A DNA stretch of 64,000 nt, taken from the NCBI GenBank assembly GCA_039023545.1, contig JBCHKQ010000004.1, positions 1 through 64,000 of the forward strand, written 5' to 3'. Shown in pieces: positions 34,339 through 42,176 of the stretch. The stretch's first letter is position 1. Each line of letters opens with the position of its first letter. The notes under the pieces are model-generated. The model made no database searches. It saw nothing but the letters and a program-made list of their open reading frames with translations, and was not told the DNA's origin. A program made the position numbers and the translations under genes. Source of the stretch: Spirochaetia bacterium 38H-sp (GTDB taxonomy: Bacteria; Spirochaetota; Spirochaetia; Winmispirales; Winmispiraceae).

Positions 34339-34671
34339 ATGGCAGACATGAAAATTCCTCCGGGAGTACCTGTAACTACACCAGATAATGCAGAAAAAGT
34401 GCGGCAACGGGAAAGCTTACCTCCCGTGGAAAGACAGAATAAAAAAGAAATCTCATTAGATAGACAAAATAACTCCGGAGTTAAGATAAAGACTCCTATT
34501 CTTTCCAGAAGGCTTAAATATAGTATAGATAGAGAGCTAAATCAGGTTATAGTAAAGGTGATTGATGCAGAAACCGAAAAGATAATAAAGGAGCTTCCCC
34601 CGGAAGCATTGCAAAGACTTCATAGGAGAATAAGAGAAGCCGTTGCATTACTTGTAGATGAGGAAGCCTGA
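34339..34671 (+). CDS. flaG: Flagellar protein FlaG
   Basis: 110 residues: disordered N-terminal half, then the FlaG domain (LKYSIDRELNQVIVKVIDAETEKIIKELPPE). FlaG proteins are small export-related or filament-length-influencing proteins typically next to fliD. The start is ATG 34339 behind TTGGAGGATATT; the TTG at 34327 belongs to the ribosome site. Confidence 0.88.
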   Translation: MADMKIPPGVPVTTPDNAEKVRQRESLPPVERQNKKEISLDRQNNSGVKIKTPILSRRLKYSIDRELNQVIVKVIDAETEKIIKELPPEALQRLHRRIREAVALLVDEEA

Positions 34672-34701
34672 TGAGCTCAAGGAAAGAAGGGGTCTCCCCG
34701 T

Positions 34702-36720
34702 ATGTCGGACATCTCAATACCCGGAGTAAGCAGTAAATATAAGACAGATGAACTCATAAGTAAACTTGTAGAAGCAGAAAAGATACCTCTCACGAGACTT
34801 GAAGATACAAAAAAAACTTATGAATCTCAAAAAGAAGCATGGAGAGAGCTTAGTGTTCTAACATCTAAGGTAAGAGAATCCGCTAAAACTCTTTATAGCT
34901 TTGAGAATCCCTTTCAGGAAAAAAAAGCTACCAGCTCCGATGAGTCTATTCTTACAGCTACAGCAACAAGAGAAGCAGAAAAGGGATCTTATTCTATAAA
35001 GGTCAAGAAGATAGCAACTGCAGATAGATTTCTTTCAGACAGTATAGATAAAGATAGCGAGATCCCAAAAGGAAACTATGTATTCAAAGTGGGAGAAGAG
35101 GAAATAAAGTTTTCTTTCTCGGGAGGAAAGATAAAAGACTTTGTTGACAGGATAAACTCCAGAGGTAAAGATCTTGTAAGAGCTTCTCTTATACAACAGA
35201 CACCAGATAGTCTTGTTCTGCTGATAGAATCAAAAAAAACAGGAAAAAGTAACAAGCTTCTTTTTGATGGCGATGCAAAAAAGCTTGCAGTAGACCTTGG
35301 TATAATAAAACCAGTGCCTAATAATTCATATAACTTCGATGCAAAAGCCGACAATATCCAAGCATGGGAATCAAAACTGTCAGATACAGCATATCAAATA
35401 GCAGAGAACAGTCTTATAATAAATCCTCAAACAGAATTAAAACTTCCTATAAATCCTTCTATAAATATAACAGACTCAATGGTCATGGAATTGACAATAA
35501 ATATAGAAGAGATACCGGAAGATAACAACACACCCAGTCCTCCTCCTGGACCTGATTTACCAGAGACAGAAGGAGTTACGCTTGATGATGTAACTGTTGA
35601 GGGTGCTCCGGCTGATATACCTCTTCCTTCATGGACACCTCCCCCACCACCTCCAAGGGTAGACGATAATCAAATCTTTTTTTTGCTCAGAAATAACAAG
35701 GCAACTCCTCTTCCCGCAATTACAAAGGGTCCGTTTCCCAAGAAAATAACCATTTCCCTTTCAGAATACATGAGCAGCATAGATGGTATAGGAATAAGGA
35801 ATAAAAACACACATAAAAAGATAGAAGTATCAGATATAAGGATTTATGATCCTGCAGTAAGAGGAGATTATGTTGCAAAGAATCCAATAAGTTCTGCAGA
35901 CGATGCAGAAATAATCTTAGATGGGATAAGAATGATAAGGGAAAGCAACACAATAGATGATGCTATACCAGGGACAACTCTTGATTTGATCGATGCAAGC
36001 GACAAAACCGTAAAACTTAAGATAGAGCCTGATAAAGAAGCAATAAAAGATGCTATTATATCCTTTGTTGGAAGTTATAACAGGCTTATGGCAGATTTAA
36101 ATATTCTTACCCAGGATAATGAAGATATTATTGCAGAACTGACTTATTTTTCTGATGATGAGAAAGATAAAGCAAAAGAAAATCTCGGTATGTTTAGAGG
36201 AGATTCCACACTTACTCAGCTAAAAAGCAAGTTACAGGATATAATGATTAATCCTTATCCCACAAGAGACAACACCCTTAAGCTTCTTGTTCAACTGGGG
36301 ATATCCAGCAATGCATCAAAACCAGGCACAGGAGGATATGACAGAACAAAGCTCAGAGGGTATCTGGAAATTAACGAAGAAAAACTGGACCAAGCATTAA
36401 CAGGAGATATACTTGCAATTAAAGATATGTTTGGCAATGATACTGATGGAGATCTCGTGGTTGACAATGGCATAGCCTTTAAAACAGAGGAGCTTTTAAA
36501 GGCTCATGCTTCTACAGGAGGTATATACGATATAAGAATAAAAACATTGGATACGCGCATTGCAAGAACCGAAAAAGATATAGAAGATTATAAAGAACAC
36601 CTTGAAGATTATGAAGCTAGCTTAAAAAGGAAATACGGGATGATGGAAGGTGCACTGGGAGCTTTGGAAAAGAACTCTAAGGCAATTGATAACTTTTCCA
36701 ATTCCCTTAATAACAAATAA
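34702..36720 (+). CDS. fliD: Flagellar filament cap protein FliD
   Basis: The 672-residue protein opens with the FliD N-terminal domain (SDISIPGVSSKYKTDELISKLVEAEKIPLTRLE) and ends with the FliD C-terminal domain and coiled coil (FVGSYNRLMADLNIL...RIARTEKDIEDYKEHLEDYEASLKRKYG). Between about 275 and 315 is a proline-rich linker (PSPPPGPDLP, PPPPPPR) not usual for the family. A short GGGG-TCT-CCCC hairpin lies just before the ATG and may limit translation. It caps the filament and promotes flagellin polymerisation. Confidence 0.93.
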   Translation: MSDISIPGVSSKYKTDELISKLVEAEKIPLTRLEDTKKTYESQKEAWRELSVLTSKVRESAKTLYSFENPFQEKKATSSDESILTATATREAEKGSYSIKVKKIATADRFLSDSIDKDSEIPKGNYVFKVGEEEIKFSFSGGKIKDFVDRINSRGKDLVRASLIQQTPDSLVLLIESKKTGKSNKLLFDGDAKKLAVDLGIIKPVPNNSYNFDAKADNIQAWESKLSDTAYQIAENSLIINPQTELKLPINPSINITDSMVMELTINIEEIPEDNNTPSPPPGPDLPETEGVTLDDVTVEGAPADIPLPSWTPPPPPPRVDDNQIFFLLRNNKATPLPAITKGPFPKKITISLSEYMSSIDGIGIRNKNTHKKIEVSDIRIYDPAVRGDYVAKNPISSADDAEIILDGIRMIRESNTIDDAIPGTTLDLIDASDKTVKLKIEPDKEAIKDAIISFVGSYNRLMADLNILTQDNEDIIAELTYFSDDEKDKAKENLGMFRGDSTLTQLKSKLQDIMINPYPTRDNTLKLLVQLGISSNASKPGTGGYDRTKLRGYLEINEEKLDQALTGDILAIKDMFGNDTDGDLVVDNGIAFKTEELLKAHASTGGIYDIRIKTLDTRIARTEKDIEDYKEHLEDYEASLKRKYGMMEGALGALEKNSKAIDNFSNSLNNK

Positions 36721-36731
36721 TGGAGAAGATG

Positions 36732-37607
36732 ATGCAAATACTTATCAATGACGAAAAAATAGCTTTTTCCCTAGAAAATGAAAAAAACTTAGGGGATATT
36801 ATAGGTGCCTTGGAAAATTGGCTGGAAAAATCAAAGCTATATATCTCAGAAGTGCTTATCAATGATGATATGGAAATATCTCTGGCTTTCCCTGATGATT
36901 GGAAAAATATGGCTATAGAAGAAGTGAATAAAATAGACATAAAAGCCATAACTTTTAGCGAGCTTCAACTTAATACCATATCTTCTCTGGAAGATTATTT
37001 TGAGATAATGAATGAGGTTGTAAAGAGAAGAGATATACACCAGCTCGTAGAGCTTGCCGATGATTTTATGTCCTTGGGAGAAGAACTTGTATTGCTCATT
37101 CCTGATATTTTTGACAAAGATGACAATATATTAAAAAGGATATTTCTGGAAATAGATATTGCCCACGCAAGTGAAATAAAACAAAATGATTGGGAAAGAA
37201 TCGAGCATACTATAAATAATATTCTTATAGTAGTTAGAGATAGAAAATTGGAAATAATGTCACCTGTAACAGCTGCAAAAGCTACAGCAGAAGCTATTAA
37301 CAATATGTTGGAAGATATAAACAATATTTCAGCTCTTCTTCAGACAGGTAAGACGCAGGAAGCAGGTGGAATTCTGCTTGTATTTACCGAATATTTTCAG
37401 AAATTGAGCAGAGTTCTTCCTGCTCTTTTTAATGATAATAGAGAAAAGCTCAAAGAAATGCCAACTCTGGTAGGAGATATCAACTCCCTTTTGGAAGAAG
37501 TTATAACAGCTTATACAGCAGAAGATTATGTTACCGTGGGTGATGTTTTTGAATACGAAATTGTTCCCAGATTTGAGCAGCTTATAGAATATATAGACCA
37601 ACTCTAG
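36732..37607 (+). CDS. Unknown helical protein in the flagellar operon
   Basis: 291 residues, almost entirely predicted helix, acidic, with no signal peptide or recognised domain. MQILINDEKIAFSLENEKNLGDIIGALENWL at the start looks like a small beta-grasp-like or ubiquitin-like strand-helix unit; the remainder resembles helical bundles of export chaperones. ATG 36732 follows TGGAG at 6 nt. In the place after fliD where many bacteria have fliS/fliT chaperone genes, a chaperone role is possible. The identity is open. Confidence 0.65.
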   Translation: MQILINDEKIAFSLENEKNLGDIIGALENWLEKSKLYISEVLINDDMEISLAFPDDWKNMAIEEVNKIDIKAITFSELQLNTISSLEDYFEIMNEVVKRRDIHQLVELADDFMSLGEELVLLIPDIFDKDDNILKRIFLEIDIAHASEIKQNDWERIEHTINNILIVVRDRKLEIMSPVTAAKATAEAINNMLEDINNISALLQTGKTQEAGGILLVFTEYFQKLSRVLPALFNDNREKLKEMPTLVGDINSLLEEVITAYTAEDYVTVGDVFEYEIVPRFEQLIEYIDQL

Positions 37608-37624
37608 GTCTTTCCGGAGGGTTT

Positions 37625-38713
37625 ATGCCTTTTTTACCGCTTTTGCGATACGAGTTTGAATTTTTCTCTGAGCCTGATCCTACTGTAAATAGAATTACTC
37701 TGATAATTCTTGCTGCGATAATTTTGCTCGTTATCGTTCTGGCACAGCTTAATAGCAGAAAAACAGCAAAAGGGGCAAAGACAGGATATAGCAAATGGCG
37801 CTTTAGCAGAAGTGCAAGAAAATTGGGATTTAGCAGTTTTTATATAAAGATTCTTGATAGACTTATAAAAAAATATAATATTCCTAATCCAGATAATCTT
37901 CTTCTTAATAATCCTATTCTGGACTCCATCCTGAAGAGGGAAATAACTGAAATAGAAAACGAATCAATACCTGAGACAGAAAAAGATCTGAGGAAACATC
38001 ATCTCTTTCTTATAAAACAGGTCATAGAGGCTAACAGGCCGCGCCTGGCAAGGACCACTTCTTCCAAATATATAAAGCAGGGTGAAAGCGTAAAAATTCT
38101 TATTCCTTCTCAAAATAAGGTATATTCTACAGATGTGCTTGAAAATTCTTCTCAGTATTTAATTTTGCGGGCACCGAGAAATGAGAAAGGGAATATTGTC
38201 TATATTCCTCCTGGTACAAGGATAAATATCAGTTTTACAAAATATGAGAATAATCTCTTTTCCGGTAATACTGTTGTACGCGATTTTAAAAAGGATGGAC
38301 AGTCCAAGATATATGTCGCTCACATAGAAAAGATGCAACAGGTTTTACAGAGAAGACATAAAAGGGCTGAGATTTATGCGCCTTGTTATTACTACCCTGT
38401 TTCTATAGTCTCTACGACTTCCAGAAAAAGACAGGCGGTAGTAGATGCTAACAAAAGATTTTCCGGTACCATTATAAATATTTCCGCAGGGGGATGTGGT
38501 ATAAAAACATTAAATCCTCTAAAAGTGGGGATGCTAGTAAAAATAAATTTTAAAACCGATACGGGTGACAATGTAACGGCTTATGGTAAAATCAGAAGCA
38601 TAACATTTCAGAAGGGACAGGGAAATGTTATGCATATAATGTTTACAAGCATGACAAAACATCATCTAAATGAAATAAGAGAAATTATATATGACATGCG
38701 TCCCCTGAGCTGA
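37625..38713 (+). CDS. Membrane-anchored PilZ-domain protein
   Basis: 362 residues: an N-terminal transmembrane helix (about 24-42; ITLIILAAIILLVIVLAQL), a cytoplasmic helical linker, a YcgR-like N-terminal barrel (about 145-245) and a C-terminal PilZ domain with RRHKR (RxxxR) and NISAGG (NxSxxG), so both c-di-GMP contacts are intact. ATG follows CCGGAGG. Its place in the fliD operon suggests a YcgR-type motility brake acting from the membrane (inference). Confidence 0.85.
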   Translation: MPFLPLLRYEFEFFSEPDPTVNRITLIILAAIILLVIVLAQLNSRKTAKGAKTGYSKWRFSRSARKLGFSSFYIKILDRLIKKYNIPNPDNLLLNNPILDSILKREITEIENESIPETEKDLRKHHLFLIKQVIEANRPRLARTTSSKYIKQGESVKILIPSQNKVYSTDVLENSSQYLILRAPRNEKGNIVYIPPGTRINISFTKYENNLFSGNTVVRDFKKDGQSKIYVAHIEKMQQVLQRRHKRAEIYAPCYYYPVSIVSTTSRKRQAVVDANKRFSGTIINISAGGCGIKTLNPLKVGMLVKINFKTDTGDNVTAYGKIRSITFQKGQGNVMHIMFTSMTKHHLNEIREIIYDMRPLS

Positions 38714-38718
38714 GGACC

Positions 38719-38748
38719 TTGACTAATTTTATAGTTTTAAATTAGATT
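38719..38748 (+). promoter_or_regulatory. Possible promoter giving a near-leaderless mRNA for the gene at 38756
   Basis: TTGACT (38719-38724) with TAGATT at 18 bp (38743-38748) or TTAGAT at 17 bp. The ATG lies 7-8 nt downstream, and no Shine-Dalgarno is present. Confidence 0.4.
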
Positions 38749-38755
38749 GTTTTTC

Positions 38756-39022
38756 ATGAAGCTTATAAAAATAGATAGTATAGAAAAAAAAGATCATCCT
38801 TTAGATTATAAAAGATATTATAATGCAAAAGCTGTTTTTGAATCTGTAATGGATAGTGTGGAAGAAATTCCTATTCAGATAATGATTGAACATACGCCTT
38901 TGGGTCCGACAAAGGTTGATATAGAGCTAAAAACTCATCCCAAGGCTGGCCCTATTCTTATGGCAACAAAACAAATCAAAGAAAAAGTTATGCAGATGGA
39001 TAAAGAAGGAGTATTTGACTGA
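38756..39022 (+). CDS. Small conserved-looking protein upstream of tsaE, function unknown
   Basis: 88 residues (MKLIKIDSIEKKDHPLDYKRYYNAKAVFESVMD...), soluble, no recognised domain, ending KVMQMDKEGVFD. The ATG lacks a Shine-Dalgarno; the tail of the gene carries the AAGGAG used by tsaE, and the stop codon overlaps the tsaE start, so the two are coupled. Confidence 0.65.
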   Translation: MKLIKIDSIEKKDHPLDYKRYYNAKAVFESVMDSVEEIPIQIMIEHTPLGPTKVDIELKTHPKAGPILMATKQIKEKVMQMDKEGVFD

Positions 39023-39459
39023 TACGTTTTCTGTCGTCTTCTCCGGAAGAGTCCATAACAATAGCAAGGAATATTGCAAAATATATTACTCCTCCTCGTG
39101 TGATAGCATATAGAGGTGGACTAGGGGCAGGAAAAACTACTTTTACTAGAGGTTTGCTAAGTGGTTGGGGAGCATCGGATATTATACAGAGTCCCACTTT
39201 TACTATTATCAAGGAATATTTTGTGGGGTTTCCTGTTTATCATATCGATGCATACAGGTTGTCGTCTGCAGAAGAGCTTGAGTTTATTGGTATAGAGGAT
39301 ATTTTCTACGGAGATGGTATTGCTATTATAGAATGGTCAGAGAAGGTAGAAGATATTTTGCCAGACGACAGGATTGATATTTTTTTTAATATTCCAGATG
39401 ATTTTAAGCGTGAGATTATTATAGAAGGGCTTGTTATTGATGAAAATCTTGGCGATTGA
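39019..39459 (+). CDS. tsaE: tRNA N6-adenosine threonylcarbamoyltransferase ATPase subunit TsaE
   Basis: P-loop ATPase that acts with TsaB and TsaD in t6A37 synthesis. Motifs: Walker A GGLGAGKTTF, SPTFTIIKEY, YHIDAYRL and IIEWSEK. The first conventional start in frame (GTG 39100) would remove the conserved N-terminus RFLSSSPEESITIARNIAKYI. The frame opens after a TGA at 39016-39018, with only CTG 39019 and ATA 39022 before that N-terminus. AGAAGGAG lies 7 nt before the CTG. A CTG (or ATA) start is therefore inferred, giving 146 residues, the normal family length. Confidence 0.9.
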   Translation: MIRFLSSSPEESITIARNIAKYITPPRVIAYRGGLGAGKTTFTRGLLSGWGASDIIQSPTFTIIKEYFVGFPVYHIDAYRLSSAEELEFIGIEDIFYGDGIAIIEWSEKVEDILPDDRIDIFFNIPDDFKREIIIEGLVIDENLGD

Positions 39460-40120
39460 TACTACTACGTCTTTGCTTTCTGTCGCAGCAGGTGACAGAA
39501 ATAGTTTTTCTATAAGCGAATTATACGGAGGTCTTAGGCATGCGGAGAATTTGCCTTCTGTAGTAGAAAAGGTTTGTTCTAATATGGGGTTGGTTCTACA
39601 GGATTTTTCTCTTCTTGGGGTTTGTCTTGGCCCAGGGTCTTTTACTGGTTTGAGAATTGGTCTTGCTTTTATCAAGGGGCTTAGTGCTTCTCTTTCTGTT
39701 CCTTTTATAGGGATAAATTCTCTGGATGTATATGCTAGTGCTTGTTCATATATAGATTTGCCTGTTCTTTCTGTCGTTGATGCAAGAAAAAAGCGTTTTT
39801 ATGCTGCTTTGTACATGTCAGGAGAAAGGATTTCTGATTATCTGGATGCTGATCGAGATGTTCTTTGTTCTCTTATAGAACCTTATAAGCGAGTTTTTCT
39901 TACCGGACCGGATGCAGGTATTCTTAAGTATAGGTGGTTTGAAGGTGATGACAGGTTTATACTCTTATCTTCTGTTGTGATGGGTCCAGGGGTTTCTCTT
40001 ATAAATATGACAGAAAGTGTTTATAAGTCGCATGGTGCTGCTCCTGCCAATACAGAGCCTTTTTACCTGCGGTTGAGTGAGGCGGAGATAGGTATCACGC
40101 GGTCCAAAACTATATCTTAG
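39440..40120 (+). CDS. tsaB: tRNA threonylcarbamoyladenosine biosynthesis protein TsaB
   Basis: 226 residues of the ASKHA fold: ILAIDTTTSLLSVA at the N-terminus and the GVCLGPGSFTGLRIGLAFIKGLS block typical of TsaB. It is the non-catalytic partner of TsaD. ATG 39440 overlaps tsaE by 20 nt; GAAGGG lies about 10 nt upstream. The sequence is richer in T and closer to consensus C than its neighbours but otherwise ordinary. It ends before repeat copy 9 and faces csrA. Confidence 0.92.
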   Translation: MKILAIDTTTSLLSVAAGDRNSFSISELYGGLRHAENLPSVVEKVCSNMGLVLQDFSLLGVCLGPGSFTGLRIGLAFIKGLSASLSVPFIGINSLDVYASACSYIDLPVLSVVDARKKRFYAALYMSGERISDYLDADRDVLCSLIEPYKRVFLTGPDAGILKYRWFEGDDRFILLSSVVMGPGVSLINMTESVYKSHGAAPANTEPFYLRLSEAEIGITRSKTIS

Positions 40121-40162
40121 TTTTTACTTTACTATTATAGATGATTGTTCTATCGTTTTTTA

Positions 40163-40209
40163 TGCCGTAGGCAGCACGCGACGCGACAGCGTCAGCGTGC
40201 GTTCGGTTT
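40163..40209 (-). repeat. Intergenic capped-hairpin repeat, copy 9
   Basis: TGCCGTAGGCAG (40163-40174), stem CACGCGACGC (40175-40184) / GCGTC-A-GCGTG (40189-40199, one bulged A), then CGTTCGGTTT (40200-40209). It fills most of the gap between convergent tsaB and csrA. Confidence 0.85.
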
Positions 40210-40212
40210 ATT

Positions 40213-40455
40213 TTATTTTTTTGTTTTTTGGGGTTGCTCAAATATTGTATAGATGTTCTCAAGATCAAGGTTGCTGACTGCAGCTGTTTTGTTTTCTTCT
40301 TGTATGGCTTTATAAACTTCTTCTCTGTATATTTTAATGTTTTCTGGAGCTTCTATGCCAAGTTTTATGTTGTCGCCTTTTACTTCTACTACTGTGATGG
40401 TTATGTTGTCATCTAGGATGATGCTTTCGCCTTTTTTTCTGCTGAGTATTAGCAT
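40213..40455 (-). CDS. csrA: Carbon storage regulator CsrA
   Basis: 80-residue RNA-binding translational repressor, MLILSRKKGESIILDDNITITVVEV at the start and the APENIKIYREEVY block with the RNA-contacting Arg. The C-terminus is about 15 residues longer than E. coli CsrA, as in FliW-partnered CsrA proteins. ATG 40455 shares one base with the fliW stop (TAATG), behind GAGG. Targets likely include the two flagellin leaders at 32292-32386 and 33391-33412. Confidence 0.96.
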   Translation of the reverse strand: MLILSRKKGESIILDDNITITVVEVKGDNIKLGIEAPENIKIYREEVYKAIQEENKTAAVSNLDLENIYTIFEQPQKTKK

Positions 40456-40907
40456 TATGCGCCTCGTGCTGCTGCCATTTCTTCCAGTATTTTGTGTTTG
40501 GTTCTCCATCGCTCATCGGTACTGATTATTTGTCTGGCTTCCTGTGTTCTTTTGTTAATCAGGATGGGGCCCTGCAGGTTAGCTGTCATTTGCTTGTGAT
40601 CCGCAGGGACAGTCACGATTGCCAGGGTAATCAGTTCTTGCGGATCTTGTATTCCCAGGGCTTCTAGGTCAGTTCTGGATGGTGCCGGCTGATAATCAGG
40701 ACGGAAAAGGCAGGGGTCTATCAGGAGGAATGCAATCTGGCTGTCTTCCAGTGATTGCAGCAGATAGAAGGGAGGACGGCTGTAGTCTAGAAGGGCATAT
40801 TCTGTCAGGTTGTCAAAGCCAAGTATAGGTGCAGTAAAGCGTAGTATTTGTCTCTCGTCTATTTCTATTGTACCGTTTGTTTTTGTTTCTATTCTTCTTG
40901 TTGCCAT
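40455..40907 (-). CDS. fliW: Flagellar assembly factor FliW
   Basis: 150 residues with the FliW pattern RQILRFTAPILGFDNLTEYALLDY and LAIVTVPADHKQMTANLQGPILINKRTQEARQ. FliW binds CsrA and flagellin alternately, releasing flagellin mRNA from CsrA when flagellin is scarce in the cytoplasm. Coupled to csrA by TAATG and placed 1 nt after flgL. Confidence 0.95.
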   Translation of the reverse strand: MATRRIETKTNGTIEIDERQILRFTAPILGFDNLTEYALLDYSRPPFYLLQSLEDSQIAFLLIDPCLFRPDYQPAPSRTDLEALGIQDPQELITLAIVTVPADHKQMTANLQGPILINKRTQEARQIISTDERWRTKHKILEEMAAARGA

Positions 40908-40908
40908 G

Positions 40909-42159
40909 TTACCTCAAAAAATCCAACAGTGTCGGGGGTAGTATTCTTGCAGCTGTAGACAATGCTGCTTTGTGTGTTGTTTCCAATTGTTTAAGTTCTA
41001 TCATTGCCTTGGAAATGTCAAGGTCTACTTGCTTGGAGTACATTTCTGTTATGTCGGGTATTTTTTTCTGATTGGCAGCATAGGCTATCTCCAATCTGGA
41101 GCCTTTTGCTCCTATGTCGCTTACCACGCCTATCATTGAGCCTAGAGCGTTATCTATGGAGGCAAGGCCTTTACCTCCAAGTGCTTCTGTATTGCCTTCC
41201 ATCATCATGTCTCTAACTCTTATGACGCTGTCAAAGAGATTCCCACCACCTTTTATTGCTGACGCTGCTATATTATCAGGAGGTCTTTGGAAATCGGGAG
41301 AAGTTATTACGCCAAGGTCCTGCAATACAGTAGATCCTTGCTCGTCCTCAAGCCACATTTGATGCGGGGTTGTGGTGTTGAGTATTAGAGAATTATTGAC
41401 AGGATCTATGCTTGCTTTTACTGCTGCATCAGAGTTGTTTATTTTATGAACTATAGAATATATTGTATCTCCTTGAGTAACTTCTATCCGGGTCCCGTCT
41501 ATATAGAATGCTCCGTCTTGGGTTACTCTGTAATCCATTGCATCGGTTGTAGAGTATATATGCTGGTTTTCACCGGCAAAGACCTTACTGCCTACAAAGC
41601 CTGTAGCTATGAGTTCGCCGTCTGCTATTTCTGTCTGTCGTTCTGTTATGTCCCCTATGTACTGTACTTGGGTAGTAACAAGTCCGTCTGCACCCGGAAC
41701 ATTACCTTGTATTATTCTAAATGGTTCTCCATCCGTTCTTGCTCCGCCAAACATAAAACTGCCATCTGGACCTCTAGTATTTGCTATCTGAGTGAGCTCC
41801 TGCAAAAGCTGGTCAACTTCTTTGCCCATTGCCTGTAGGTCTTCCTTTGTGTATGTTCCGTGTGCAGCCTGCACAGTTAGTTCTCTTATTCTATGGAGTA
41901 TGTCCACACCAGCTCTGAGGTTATCTTCTGCTACCTTGTAGTAATCCTGGGAGTATTCTATGTTCTTTGCATATTTTTCAAGCCTTTTTACAAGAGAATC
42001 ATATCTTGCCGCATGTGCAGCACCTGTAGGGTCATCCCTGAGGTTTTGGATTCTTTTTTGGGTTGCCATCTTATTCTGTGTATTATAAAGGCTGAGTTCT
42101 CTCTGCTGCAGATGATATATCATATCATCATTGGGCATATTGGTGCTTATCCTTTGCAT
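40909..42159 (-). CDS. flgL: Flagellar hook-filament junction protein FlgL
   Basis: 416 residues with flagellin-like N- and C-terminal coiled coils (MQRISTNMPNDDMIYHLQQRE and AYAANQKKIPDITEMYSKQVDLDISKAMIELKQLE) and a longer central beta-rich insertion (about 140-310). It forms the junction ring between FlgK and the filament. ATG follows ACGGAGG; 17 nt downstream of flgK. Confidence 0.94.
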   Translation of the reverse strand: MQRISTNMPNDDMIYHLQQRELSLYNTQNKMATQKRIQNLRDDPTGAAHAARYDSLVKRLEKYAKNIEYSQDYYKVAEDNLRAGVDILHRIRELTVQAAHGTYTKEDLQAMGKEVDQLLQELTQIANTRGPDGSFMFGGARTDGEPFRIIQGNVPGADGLVTTQVQYIGDITERQTEIADGELIATGFVGSKVFAGENQHIYSTTDAMDYRVTQDGAFYIDGTRIEVTQGDTIYSIVHKINNSDAAVKASIDPVNNSLILNTTTPHQMWLEDEQGSTVLQDLGVITSPDFQRPPDNIAASAIKGGGNLFDSVIRVRDMMMEGNTEALGGKGLASIDNALGSMIGVVSDIGAKGSRLEIAYAANQKKIPDITEMYSKQVDLDISKAMIELKQLETTHKAALSTAARILPPTLLDFLR

Positions 42160-42176
42160 CCTTTTCCTCCGTTATA

